From positions 2,304,342-2,368,341 of the forward strand of contig CP001673.1 in assembly GCA_000023725.1 (NCBI GenBank): 64,000 bases of DNA, read 5' to 3'. The notes under the pieces were generated by a model that made no database searches, was not told the DNA's origin, and worked only from the letters and a program-made list of their open reading frames with translations. The translations under genes were made by a program, and so were the position numbers. This DNA comes from Flavobacteriaceae bacterium 3519-10. Its GTDB lineage: Bacteria > Bacteroidota > Bacteroidia > Flavobacteriales > Weeksellaceae. Position 1 is the first letter of the stretch. The number at the start of each line of letters is the position of its first letter. Of this stretch, positions 18,685 through 27,765 are shown one piece after another.

Positions 18685-20125
18685 ATACAAAGGTTACAGT
18701 TTACGGAACAAGGTTTTCTGGGGATTCCTCACGATTTGCCTGCTGAGTATCGTAAGCTCTTCTATCCTTTCCTATTTTATTTTAAGAAATAACGCGGTAC
18801 AGCAAAGCCAGACAGATCTCCAAAAAAAATCGGAGTCGCTGATGTCTGCGCTGGATTATTCCGTAAGCCATATTCAGGTAGATTCTAAAGATCTGCCTAA
18901 AATCCTGACAAACGATATTTTCGAGATTGCCGACATTAATAACCAGGATATTATCATCTACGACCTTTCAGGCAAATTTTTAATCTCCAACAAAGACATC
19001 AACCTCATTGCCCAAAAAAAGATACCCATCGATGTGCTGAATACGGTACTTAAAAAAGATGGCCGAGTGGATTTTCTGACCTATGACCAAAATATCGACG
19101 CAAACGTTACGTCCTCTTACACAATCCTGAAAAACAACATGCTGCAGCCAATCGGTATCGTTTATTTTCCATACTACCACAACGACAGTTCTTATTTCAG
19201 CGTCTTTAATAAATATCTCAATTATATCCTGATTGTAAATCTGCTGATTATTGCGCTGGCTGTTTGGCTCAGCTGGATTATCTCGAACAACCTCACCAAG
19301 GCGGTAACCCGGTTTTCGGATATGGTAAACAAAATTACGCTGTTCGAAAAAGACCTTCAGCCCATCCGTTATTACCAGAATGATGAACTTAACCAGCTGG
19401 TAAAGGCATACAATAAGATGATTCTGCAGATTAAGGAGCAGAAAGAGCGGCTTAGTTTCCGGGAAAAAGAGGAAGCCTGGCGCGAAATGGCCAAGCAGGT
19501 TGCCCACGAGGTGAAGAATCCGCTCACGCCGATGAAACTTACCATTCAGAACTTCGAAAGAAAATTTAACCCTGAAGATCCGGATATCCATAACAAAGTG
19601 AAAACTCTCAGCAAGACGCTGGTCGAACAGATTGACCTTGTGGCCACCGTTGCAAGTGCTTTTTCGCAGTTTGCGCAGCTGCCTGAAAAGAACAACGAAA
19701 TGTTCGATATCAACAAGGAGATCAGGAATATCCTGAACGTGTTCAGTGACCCGGGCATCTATTTCCACTCCAATAAAACTTCGATCATGGTCGAAATGGA
19801 CAAAAATTATCTTTCAGGAATCATTACAAATCTTGTAGCTAATGCAAGGCAGGCACGTGGCGATGATCAGGAAAGCCCCATCAATGTAGATGTGGAGCAG
19901 CGCCAAAAACGCGTAACCATTACTGTTCAGGACAATGGCACCGGAATTCCCGAGGAACTTTTCGACAGGATTTTCGAGCCTAATTTTACGTCTAAAACCG
20001 GCGGCACCGGACTTGGCCTTACGATGGTAAGAAAAATGGTCGAAGATTACAGGGGCGATATTTCTGTGGAGTCGGAAACGGGAAAAGGCACAACTTTCAT
20101 CATTCATCTTCCTACAAACGTCTGA
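18671..20125 (+). CDS. membrane sensor histidine kinase (no adjacent response regulator)
   Basis: A 484-residue kinase: membrane segment at about residues 14-36, extracytoplasmic sensor (37-175), second membrane segment (about 177-200), HAMP-like region, phosphorylatable His in QVAHEVKNPLTPMKL, and the ATPase domain with NLVANARQA (N-box), DNGTGIPEE (G1) and GGTGLGLTMVRKM (G2). The H-box and PLTPMKLTIQ resemble the NtrY group. It overlaps ribE by 14 nt and is 7 nt before a tRNA methyltransferase gene, with no response regulator nearby, so its partner must be encoded elsewhere. Confidence 0.9.
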   Translation: MPFSKYKGYSLRNKVFWGFLTICLLSIVSSSILSYFILRNNAVQQSQTDLQKKSESLMSALDYSVSHIQVDSKDLPKILTNDIFEIADINNQDIIIYDLSGKFLISNKDINLIAQKKIPIDVLNTVLKKDGRVDFLTYDQNIDANVTSSYTILKNNMLQPIGIVYFPYYHNDSSYFSVFNKYLNYILIVNLLIIALAVWLSWIISNNLTKAVTRFSDMVNKITLFEKDLQPIRYYQNDELNQLVKAYNKMILQIKEQKERLSFREKEEAWREMAKQVAHEVKNPLTPMKLTIQNFERKFNPEDPDIHNKVKTLSKTLVEQIDLVATVASAFSQFAQLPEKNNEMFDINKEIRNILNVFSDPGIYFHSNKTSIMVEMDKNYLSGIITNLVANARQARGDDQESPINVDVEQRQKRVTITVQDNGTGIPEELFDRIFEPNFTSKTGGTGLGLTMVRKMVEDYRGDISVESETGKGTTFIIHLPTNV

Positions 20126-20132
20126 ATACTGA

Positions 20133-20828
20133 ATGAAGCCTTTCCGCTTTAAAAAATTCACGGTGCAGCAACACAAGGAAGTGTTTCGTGTGGGCACAGA
20201 CGGAGTGTTGCTCGGTGCGCTTGCAGATGTCAGCGACGCGAAAAATATTCTTGAAGTCGGCACGGGAACCGGTTTGGTTGCACTCATGACTGCACAACGA
20301 AATCCGACCTCCAATATAACCGCGATTGATGTGAATCCTGTCGCAGCGGAACTCGCGGCAAAAAATTTTTTGGAATCGCATTTTGGGCACAGGATGCGTG
20401 CAATGCATTGCGATTACAAAACATTTGGTACGCAAAAAAAATTCGATCTGATCATTTCAAATCCGCCCTATTTCGAAACAAATCCATCGGAAAAAGATGC
20501 TACCGCAAGACAGCAGCGCGAACTTTCATTTAAAACTTTAATCAGCAAAACCGCTGAAATACTTGCAACCGAAGGCAGATTTTGTGTGATTATCCCGTTT
20601 CCGGCAGGTCCAACTTTCGAAAAAACCTGTGAGGAGAATAAACTTTTCCTATTACGTCGGATTACCGTTTATGGCAACGCGAACGTAGAACCGAAACGGC
20701 TCATTCTGGAATTCAGCTCTAACAAAAATATTAGTGTTTCTGAAGAAATTTTCGTTACCGAAAAAGCGCCGCGTGTTTATTCTGAGCAGTATTTAAAGGC
20801 AACCGCAGACTTTCACGAATTCGAATGA
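20133..20828 (+). CDS. trmN6: tRNA1(Val) (adenine-37-N6)-methyltransferase-like protein
   Basis: A 231-residue class I SAM methyltransferase. It starts with FKKFTVQQHKEVFRVGTDGVLLGA, characteristic of the YfiC/TrmN6 group, has the SAM loop EVGTGTGLVAL, and the catalytic motif IISNPPYFE typical of N6-adenine methylation. It would methylate A37 of tRNA-Val. It follows the kinase gene after 7 nt, and its stop is 3 nt from the end of a convergent gene. Confidence 0.85.
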   Translation: MKPFRFKKFTVQQHKEVFRVGTDGVLLGALADVSDAKNILEVGTGTGLVALMTAQRNPTSNITAIDVNPVAAELAAKNFLESHFGHRMRAMHCDYKTFGTQKKFDLIISNPPYFETNPSEKDATARQQRELSFKTLISKTAEILATEGRFCVIIPFPAGPTFEKTCEENKLFLLRRITVYGNANVEPKRLILEFSSNKNISVSEEIFVTEKAPRVYSEQYLKATADFHEFE

Positions 20829-20831
20829 AGC

Positions 20832-21410
20832 TTATTTAGGCGCATTCAGGGTAACCACAATGTCTTTATTGATGTTTTTAGCCGACGAATATTTCGCATC
20901 GCAAACCGATGTCGTCAGCGTATAATTGCCTTTATCCACCAAAATATAGTTTTGATTTCTGGCAGGAACATCAAGGTTGTAGAATTTGCGCCCGCTGATC
21001 TTGACAATCAGGTTGCATTTTGATTTGTTCACGATCTGTACATAGGCATTTTTGCTGCTCGGATCTGTGTTGAAAAGATGCGTCAGAAGTTCTGCAGTAC
21101 GCTTGTTCTTATCATTGGAACCGTCGCGAGCTACGTCTTTTTTTATGGCAGTTTTAAGCTTTTCTGTACTGATCGGTTTCACAACAGGTTTGGCTACCGT
21201 AGCTTTCGCGGCCGCCGGCTTGTTATTGTTGATGGCTGCGAAAAGTTTCCGTTTAAATTCAGGCGTTTTAGGATGATTGGGGTTATATTTTATGAAGTTG
21301 GCAATAACCTTTGGATCCGTACTTTGCTCGACCTGTGCAGCTGTGTATTTAGACTGTCCACATGCCAAAACCGACATAAAAAAAAACAGAAAGTAAAAAT
21401 ATTTTTCCAT
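20832..21410 (-). CDS. exported protein of unknown function (DUF6759-like)
   Basis: A 192-residue protein with a signal peptide (hydrophobic residues 5-17, ending ACGQ, where the Cys could make it a lipoprotein). A helical N-part with STDPKVIANFIKYNPNHP is followed by an Ala/Pro/Lys linker and a beta-rich C-terminal domain (YVQIVNKSKCNLIVKISG... NYTLTTSVCDAKY). The C-terminal part resembles the domain named DUF6759 in Chryseobacterium proteins; I am not certain of the number. It is convergent with trmN6 and divergent from tsf. Confidence 0.55.
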   Translation of the reverse strand: MEKYFYFLFFFMSVLACGQSKYTAAQVEQSTDPKVIANFIKYNPNHPKTPEFKRKLFAAINNNKPAAAKATVAKPVVKPISTEKLKTAIKKDVARDGSNDKNKRTAELLTHLFNTDPSSKNAYVQIVNKSKCNLIVKISGRKFYNLDVPARNQNYILVDKGNYTLTTSVCDAKYSSAKNINKDIVVTLNAPK

Positions 21411-21485
21411 TAATCAGGTGGTTTTTAGAAGTTTAAATTTTACCTATAACGGCGAAATGTTCTTTTTAGTTTACGTGGAATTTAT

Positions 21486-21493
21486 TATCTTTG
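21486..21493 (+). promoter_or_regulatory. tsf promoter -7 element
   Basis: TATCTTTG fits the Bacteroidota -7 consensus and lies 55 nt before the tsf start, in an otherwise gene-free gap. It indicates that tsf is transcribed from its own promoter here. Confidence 0.6.
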
Positions 21494-21548
21494 CCACGCT
21501 TAAAAACTAAGCTAAAAGTAGGACAAATTTTTAATAAAAAACAAATTT

Positions 21549-22370
21549 ATGTATACACCGGTTGCTGCAGACGTAGCTAAATTAAGAAACATTACAGGTG
21601 CAGGAATGATGGACTGCAAAAAAGCATTGGTTGAAGCCGAAGGAGATTTCGACAAAGCAATTGAAAACCTTAGAAAAAAAGGCCAGAAAGTTGCCGCCAA
21701 CAGAGCTGACCGGGAGTCTACCGAAGGAGCTGTGATTGCCAAAGTGAGCGCCGACAAAACTAAAGGTACCATCATCGCCCTGAACTGCGAGACCGACTTC
21801 GTAGCAAAGAACGAAGATTTCGTAAAACTGGCACACGAACTGGCAGAACTGGCAGTGGGCAAAACTAAAGAAGAATTTTTAGCAGCAGAATACAGCGGAA
21901 CTACCGTAGCTGAAAAACTAATCGATCAGACCGGGATTATCGGCGAAAAAATTGAGATCGGTTCATTTGAAACTATCGAAGGTCCTTATTTAGGAGCTTA
22001 CATCCACGCAGGTAACAAGATCGCGGCTATTACTTCACTTTCTGCTGATGTTGCTGGTGGCGACGAGGTTGCAAAATCTGTTTCAATGCAGGTTGCAGCA
22101 ATGAACCCTATTGCACTGGACGAAACAAAAGTTTCTCAGGAAACTATTGACCGTGAACTTGATATCGAAAGAGAAATCCTTACCAAAGAAGGTAAGCCTG
22201 CAAACATCATCGACAATATCCTTAAAGGGAAAATGCAGAAATTCTACAAAGACAACACTTTGGTACACCAGTCTTTCATTAAAGACAGTGGCCTTTCCGT
22301 TGCAGAATACGTAAAATCTGTAAATGCAGATCTTACCGTAGTAGGTTTTGTAAGAGTAAGCCTGGCTTAA
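21549..22370 (+). CDS. tsf: translation elongation factor Ts
   Basis: A 273-residue protein with the N-terminal UBA-like segment LRNITGAGMMDCKKAL, the core EF-Tu-contact region NCETDFVAKNEDFV, and a second dimerisation-type repeat. EF-Ts recycles EF-Tu-GDP. rpsB, which precedes tsf in most bacteria, is absent; the upstream neighbour is a divergent exported protein, and tsf has its own promoter and terminator. Confidence 0.97.
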   Translation: MYTPVAADVAKLRNITGAGMMDCKKALVEAEGDFDKAIENLRKKGQKVAANRADRESTEGAVIAKVSADKTKGTIIALNCETDFVAKNEDFVKLAHELAELAVGKTKEEFLAAEYSGTTVAEKLIDQTGIIGEKIEIGSFETIEGPYLGAYIHAGNKIAAITSLSADVAGGDEVAKSVSMQVAAMNPIALDETKVSQETIDRELDIEREILTKEGKPANIIDNILKGKMQKFYKDNTLVHQSFIKDSGLSVAEYVKSVNADLTVVGFVRVSLA

Positions 22371-22391
22371 TCAGCAATAAATAACAATTTT

Positions 22392-22428
22392 AATCTCTTC
22401 CATTAATCGTGGAAGAGATTTTTTTTTC
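22392..22428 (+). terminator. tsf terminator
   Basis: An 11-bp perfect stem AATCTCTTCCA/TGGAAGAGATT (22392-22402, 22410-22420) with a 7-nt loop is followed by eight T. Confidence 0.9.
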
Positions 22429-22441
22429 GCTAAATATGAAG

Positions 22442-22449
22442 TAATTTTG
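22442..22449 (+). promoter_or_regulatory. promoter -7 element of the T9SS protein gene
   Basis: TAATTTTG fits TAnnTTTG and is 17 nt before the ATG at 22467, directly after the tsf terminator. Confidence 0.5.
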
Positions 22450-22466
22450 TCTCCCGGAAAAAATAT

Positions 22467-24794
22467 ATGTCCAGAGCCAAAACTTCCAGCAGTTTTACCC
22501 TGCTTTTCATCCTATTCCATATTTTCGCAAATGCCCAGCAATACATCAGCGTAGATACCTCCACTTATACCGCAGAGCAGCTTGTACGTGATGTATTTAT
22601 CGGTACCAGCAACGCTGGCTGCATCACGGTATCGAATGTTTCAACATCAGGTTGGCAGACTGCGGGAGGCAGCGAGGCAAGCTACGGATATTTCGAAAAA
22701 GGCACACTGCCTTTTGATATCAGCAAAGGGATAATTCTGAGTACAGGCGCTGTGAGAAACGCGCCCGGCCCTAATAATGTTTTGCTGGATGATCAGGACG
22801 ATCAATGGCCCGGTGATCCGGATTTAGCCACTGCACTGCAGGAACCGGTGTGGAATTACCTGAATTCAACTTCTATTGAATTTGATTTTGTAGCGAACAA
22901 CACCTCAGGCATCAGCTTCGAATATCTCTTTCTTTCCGAAGAATACCGCCGCACGAATTGCACTTATTCCGACGGATTTGCGTTTCTGCTTAAAGAAACC
23001 GGCAGCTCCGATGCTTATACCAATATCGCTTTGGTTCCCGGAACTCTCGATCCGGTTACCTCGCTGTCAATTAATACCGCGCCCAACTGCCCCAGAAATA
23101 CCGGATATTTCGGAAGTTTCAACGGAAGCAATAGCCCTACCGCTTTTGATGGGCAGACTAAAGTGCTTACTGCATCAACCGACATTGTTCCCGGAGTTAA
23201 ATATCATATCAAACTCGTCATCGCAGACCATCTTGCAGGTTCGGACCGGACAGGCCGTTACGATTCAGCAGTATTTCTAAAAGCCGGAAGTTTTATCGGC
23301 AAAAAAGATTTGGGCCCCGACCTGCTTATTGCAACCAATAACCCCGTTTGCGAAGGAAGTTCAAGAATTCTTGATGCTACTACACCGGGCGCGACATCTT
23401 ACCAATGGTTTAAAAACGGTGCGCCGATCGCAGGTGCGACCAATGCAACACTTACGGTTCCGGGTGTGGTATTGAGTAATGGCAGTTACGAAGTTGAAGT
23501 AAATATAAGTGGCTGTATTTTAACCGGATCGATTAAAATAGAAATTCAAGAAAAACCGGCAATTAATTTCGGCACTTTTACTCTGTGCGACGACAATTTA
23601 TCCGGAAGTATTCCTGTAGATTTCTCCACACTGGATGCGCAGATTATTTCGAACTTTAATGCTACTTACGTCGCCAAATATTACCTCGAGAAGACAGATT
23701 CCCAGGCGGGAACACCCGGAACTGAACTGCCCAATGGCTGGCTGCTTATCGCGGACACACCCATTTATGTCAGGGTAGAAAGCGCTTTTGGATGCAATCC
23801 GGAGTTTGGTGAAATCATGCTCAAGTTCGGCAACAAAACTCCACTGCTCGCCAATACTGTTTCGGACGACGTTTGCGATAATGATCTTAACGGAAATATC
23901 ACGGTTAACCTCCAAAACTATCAGTTGCAGTTTACAAATTCAGCTCAGGTAAATGTCACATTTTATAATTCGGTGCAGGATGCTCAAAATAATCTTAATC
24001 CCATTTCAGAAAACCAAACCTTGACTGCCTCCAAAACTTTCGGAGTACGTTTCGAAAGTTCAGCTCAATGCCCGAATGTGGGAACCTTAGTTATAAACCT
24101 GAAATTCCCTAAAAAGTCTACTGTTTTAGCAGATGTCATCATCTGTAACAACGCGCTAACCACTTTGGATGCCGGATCTGAGTTTGATTCTTACCTGTGG
24201 AGTACCGGTGAAACGACGTCACAAATAAGCGATGTTGCTGTTGGAGGATATTGGGTTGAGTTAGGTTTTAATGGGTGTATTTACAGACAGACAGTGAAAA
24301 TTACTCCTTCGGTTTTGCCTCAAATCAATAACATTGAAGTCGCCGGAAACACCGCAACAGTCTATGTTACAGGCGGCGTTGCGCCCTATGAATATTCGCT
24401 TGATGGCATCAGTTTCCAGATTTCGAATGTGTTTAAAAACATTCCGCGCGGACTGCATAAAGCCTATGTTCGTGATGCCCAGAAATGCGTAACGCTAGAA
24501 AAGGAATTTCTCATCATTAATCTGATCAATGTGATTACGCCGAACGGCGATGGCGAAAACGATTTCATGGATTATTCCGACCTTAGAATTAAAGAAAACG
24601 TACAACTCAAAATTTTTGACCGAATCGGCACAACTGTGTATCAATCTGCAAATCAAACCTTTGTATGGGACGGAAAACTAAGCGGACGCCCATTGCCTAC
24701 AGGCACTTACTGGTATCATATCTCCTGGATTGAACCGGACACGAAGCTTCCCGTAAATTATCACGGGTGGGTTTTGCTTAAAAACAGGAACTAA
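22467..24794 (+). CDS. secreted T9SS protein with choice-of-anchor L domain and gliding-motility-type C-terminal sorting domain
   Basis: A 775-residue exported protein. After a signal peptide (to about residue 25) comes a choice-of-anchor L type domain: YTAEQLVRDVFIG..., SNAGCITVSNV, GIILSTGAVRNAPGPN, then SFEYLFLSEEY. An Ig-like domain follows (about 285-370), then Cys-containing beta repeats with VCDNDLNG. The last 85 residues (NVITPNGDGENDFM, LKIFDRIGTTVYQS, FVWDGKLSGRPLPTGTYWY) are the type B T9SS sorting domain, so it is exported across the outer membrane by the type IX system and probably stays at the cell surface. Its ligand is unknown. Confidence 0.88.
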   Translation: MSRAKTSSSFTLLFILFHIFANAQQYISVDTSTYTAEQLVRDVFIGTSNAGCITVSNVSTSGWQTAGGSEASYGYFEKGTLPFDISKGIILSTGAVRNAPGPNNVLLDDQDDQWPGDPDLATALQEPVWNYLNSTSIEFDFVANNTSGISFEYLFLSEEYRRTNCTYSDGFAFLLKETGSSDAYTNIALVPGTLDPVTSLSINTAPNCPRNTGYFGSFNGSNSPTAFDGQTKVLTASTDIVPGVKYHIKLVIADHLAGSDRTGRYDSAVFLKAGSFIGKKDLGPDLLIATNNPVCEGSSRILDATTPGATSYQWFKNGAPIAGATNATLTVPGVVLSNGSYEVEVNISGCILTGSIKIEIQEKPAINFGTFTLCDDNLSGSIPVDFSTLDAQIISNFNATYVAKYYLEKTDSQAGTPGTELPNGWLLIADTPIYVRVESAFGCNPEFGEIMLKFGNKTPLLANTVSDDVCDNDLNGNITVNLQNYQLQFTNSAQVNVTFYNSVQDAQNNLNPISENQTLTASKTFGVRFESSAQCPNVGTLVINLKFPKKSTVLADVIICNNALTTLDAGSEFDSYLWSTGETTSQISDVAVGGYWVELGFNGCIYRQTVKITPSVLPQINNIEVAGNTATVYVTGGVAPYEYSLDGISFQISNVFKNIPRGLHKAYVRDAQKCVTLEKEFLIINLINVITPNGDGENDFMDYSDLRIKENVQLKIFDRIGTTVYQSANQTFVWDGKLSGRPLPTGTYWYHISWIEPDTKLPVNYHGWVLLKNRN

Positions 24795-25747
24795 ACTTCA
24801 GCCGCCATCAAAATATGGTCATAGTCGCGGAATCCGTTGAGGAAATCTTTCACATTCATCCGTTTTTTGCCCTCCAACTGAATTTCTTCAGGGAAATAAG
24901 CGCCATCGGATGTGAAAATCTTAAATGTGTTTTTATCAATCTTCAGCGAACCGGCTGTTTCTGAATGTTCATCTTCACCAAATTTTCCTTTGAAAATTTT
25001 TAAAGATTTCTGTTCCTCGCCAATCTTCAGCACTGTAAATGCGCATGGATAGGGCGACATTCCTCTAATAAAATTGTGGACTTTCGCACCATCCTGTTTC
25101 CAGTTAATGCGCAAATCATCTTTAAATATTTTAAAAGCGTTCTTGGGGTTTGCCACCTCAGGCTGAGGCATCTCGTTGATGCTGTTTTCTGCCAGACCGT
25201 CCAGTGTTTTTATGACCAGTTGTGCGCCCATCTCCATCAGCCGGTCATGCAGTTCACCTGCGTTTTCGTTCGGAAAGATTTCGATCTCGTCCTGTAGAAG
25301 AATATTTCCTTTATCGATCTTTTCGTTGATAAAAAAGGTGGTGGCACCCGTCTTTTTCTCACCGTTGATAATGGCATAATTGATGGGTGCGGCGCCGCGA
25401 TAATCCGGAAGCAGCGAGGCATGAAGATTAAAAGTGCCCTTTTCAGGCATTTCAAACAAGATTTTTGGCATCATTCTGAACGCGACAACAACAAATATAT
25501 CGGCATTCAACTGCCTGATACTATCTAAAAATTCCGGGTCTTTTAATTTTTCGGGCTGAAAAACCGGCAGATCGTTTTCTGTGGCAAAAACTTTTACCGG
25601 TGACTGCTGAATTTTCTGGCCGCGGCCACTAGCCTTATCGGCTACGGTTACCACACCTACTACTTCGTGATGCGAATTATGGATGGCTGCAAGCGAGGTT
25701 TTCGCAAATTCGGGCGTACCAAAAAATACTATTTTTAATGATTTCAT
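24791..25747 (-). CDS. fmt: methionyl-tRNA formyltransferase
   Basis: A 318-residue protein: IVFFGTPEFAKTSLAAI at the N-terminus, and the formyl-THF site with FNLHASLLPDYRGAAPINYAI (Asn, His and the SLLP-YRGA signature) around residue 110, then a C-terminal OB-like domain. It formylates Met-tRNAi. The 3' end overlaps the convergent T9SS gene by 4 nt; recQ lies just upstream on the same strand. Confidence 0.95.
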   Translation of the reverse strand: MKSLKIVFFGTPEFAKTSLAAIHNSHHEVVGVVTVADKASGRGQKIQQSPVKVFATENDLPVFQPEKLKDPEFLDSIRQLNADIFVVVAFRMMPKILFEMPEKGTFNLHASLLPDYRGAAPINYAIINGEKKTGATTFFINEKIDKGNILLQDEIEIFPNENAGELHDRLMEMGAQLVIKTLDGLAENSINEMPQPEVANPKNAFKIFKDDLRINWKQDGAKVHNFIRGMSPYPCAFTVLKIGEEQKSLKIFKGKFGEDEHSETAGSLKIDKNTFKIFTSDGAYFPEEIQLEGKKRMNVKDFLNGFRDYDHILMAAEV

Positions 25748-25761
25748 GTTTCTTCTGATTA

Positions 25762-27684
25762 TTATTTTGCGGCCGGAACCTCGTCCCGGTACGCGTAGGT
25801 GCGGAAATTAAGCATCTGTACTTTGCCCGAATCCAGCAGATGTATGAGGTTTTCGAGGATACTTTCTTTCGCGTAATAATTTAGTTTTACCGCTATTTCC
25901 TCCACGTTAGAAGGTTTTTGTTTTAAGATTTCGATGATTTCTCTACTTACGTCGCGGCCAAAAACACTCTCGCGCTGTTTGTCGCACACAGAGCATTTGC
26001 CACAGTTTTTCGCGTTTTTTTCGCCAAAATAAGAAAGGATCATCTTCATTTTGCAGTATTCGTTATCCTGCACAAAAAATTTCATTTCCTCCCATTTCTG
26101 AAGTTTATTTTTTTGGATCTGCTCAAACAGATGCCAGTATTTCCCTTTGTTAGCGCGCTCATCGCGTGGTTGAAGAAATTTCACGCTCCACAGGGCTCCA
26201 TCGATATACTCAACATAGTTTTTCTGCTGCATATCGCGGATTCTGTCTTTAATGATCTGCACCTCTGTCTGAATCTTGTTGGCAAGCGTCTGCTCACTGA
26301 ACATGATTTTATGCGTGGCAAGTCCCGAATAATTACGTAATAAAAGCTCAATGAAATATGAATCTTTCTTCGAAAGTAAATCGAGTTCTTCAGGTGAAAT
26401 TTTTAAAGTTAACGATGATAGCGAACGGTAACTGTTGAGAAAAATAATCTCCTGATTATGCAGGAAATTGAGAACGTTTTTAATTTTCGCGGCTGAAACC
26501 TTGGTGAAATTCTGCACCCGCTGCAGATGAAGCTGAAATACACTTTCGGGCATTTCGCTTTCAGCAATTTGAAATGCGGAATATAAGTACGAAACAATAT
26601 TGTAAAACTCGTTCCTTGACGGGGTTTGATTACGCAAGATTTGATCAAAATCGGCCAATTCCTGCTCGTTCCACAGCAAAAATGCTGATGAATCTCCACC
26701 GTCGCGGCCTGCACGTCCGATTTCCTGATAATAATTCTCGAGAGATTGTGGCGGCGAAAAGTGCATCACGAACCGTACATTATCTTTATCGATGCCCATT
26801 CCGAAAGCGTTGGTAGAAATCAGGACGTTATTTTGGCTGTTGATCCACAGGTTCTGTTTGGCGTTTTTTTCTTTTACGGGCAATCCTGCATGAAAAAAAT
26901 CTACGTTCGGAATTTTGTTGCGCTGCAGAAATTTCACCAGTTCCTCACTCTCTTTGCGGGTCCTCACATAAACGATACCACACGAACTGTTGTACTTCAT
27001 CAGATCCAACAGCCGCTGATATTTATCGGAAATATTATCTGAGACTATCTTAATATTGGTGCGCCGGAAACTTTTTTGGAATATTTCGGGTTCCTTTAAA
27101 TTGAGTTTAAGTTGAATTTCGTGCAGCACTTTTGGAGTAGCCGTGGCTGTAAGTGCCATACACGGGATGTTTCTGAACTGCTCGCGGAAGGGTTTAATGT
27201 TTTGGTAACTCGGCCTGAAATCCTGGCCCCACTCCGAAATGCAGTGTGCCTCATCCACCGCGATAAACGACAGCTTAATCACTTCTAAGTTCTGAAGAAA
27301 CATTCTGTTCGTAAGCCGTTCCGGCGAAATATAAAGCAGTTTGGTAATGCCTTCTCTGCATCGGTTAAATATGGTTTCTGCATCGAACTCATCAAGTTCT
27401 GACGACAGATATTCAGCCTCAATACCATTGTTTTTCAAATGATAGACCTGATCTTTCATCAAAGCTAAAAGTGGAGAGATTACAAGGCAGATGCCGTCAA
27501 GAATAATCGCGGGAAGTTGATAACACAACGATTTTCCGCCGCCCGTTGGCAGCAAAGCTAATGTATCTTTACCAGCAATTACCGCATTGATGATTTCTTC
27601 CTGTGAATCGCGGAAGGTGCTGTGACCCCAAAAGTGCTGCAGGGTCTGGAACTTCAGTGCGTGAAAATCCTGGGGAGAAATCAT
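25762..27684 (-). CDS. recQ: ATP-dependent DNA helicase RecQ
   Basis: A 640-residue SF2 helicase: Walker A LLPTGGGKSLCYQLPA, the Q-type DEAH box AVDEAHCISEWGQDFRPSY, and motif VI QEIGRAGRDG, then the RQC zinc cluster (CKMKMILSYFGE... CGKCSVCD) and a winged-helix region. No HRDC domain is evident at the C-terminus. I chose the start at 27684 (MISPQDFH); an in-frame Met at 27729 would put the start inside the terminator hairpin of the neighbouring OmpA gene. Confidence 0.93.
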   Translation of the reverse strand: MISPQDFHALKFQTLQHFWGHSTFRDSQEEIINAVIAGKDTLALLPTGGGKSLCYQLPAIILDGICLVISPLLALMKDQVYHLKNNGIEAEYLSSELDEFDAETIFNRCREGITKLLYISPERLTNRMFLQNLEVIKLSFIAVDEAHCISEWGQDFRPSYQNIKPFREQFRNIPCMALTATATPKVLHEIQLKLNLKEPEIFQKSFRRTNIKIVSDNISDKYQRLLDLMKYNSSCGIVYVRTRKESEELVKFLQRNKIPNVDFFHAGLPVKEKNAKQNLWINSQNNVLISTNAFGMGIDKDNVRFVMHFSPPQSLENYYQEIGRAGRDGGDSSAFLLWNEQELADFDQILRNQTPSRNEFYNIVSYLYSAFQIAESEMPESVFQLHLQRVQNFTKVSAAKIKNVLNFLHNQEIIFLNSYRSLSSLTLKISPEELDLLSKKDSYFIELLLRNYSGLATHKIMFSEQTLANKIQTEVQIIKDRIRDMQQKNYVEYIDGALWSVKFLQPRDERANKGKYWHLFEQIQKNKLQKWEEMKFFVQDNEYCKMKMILSYFGEKNAKNCGKCSVCDKQRESVFGRDVSREIIEILKQKPSNVEEIAVKLNYYAKESILENLIHLLDSGKVQMLNFRTYAYRDEVPAAK

Positions 27685-27714
27685 GGAGTAAAAATACTGA
27701 AACAAAACCCACCA

Positions 27715-27744
27715 AACAAAAAAAGTCACGCTGTGCGTGACTTT
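27715..27744 (-). terminator. terminator after the OmpA/TSP3 gene
   Basis: On the minus strand AAGTCACGC-ACA-GCGTGACTT (27724-27732 with 27736-27744) is followed by a T-run. It lies between the OmpA gene and recQ. Confidence 0.8.
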
Positions 27745-27765
27745 ATACTTATATAGGATCAGGAA

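Noticed and set aside
18980-19768. A 262-codon minus-strand frame
   Set aside because: It is antisense to the histidine kinase gene, whose sense frame has all kinase motifs; a shadow.
27685-27729. Longer start for recQ
   Set aside because: The added 15 residues overlap the terminator hairpin of the neighbouring OmpA gene and are not part of the RecQ family pattern.
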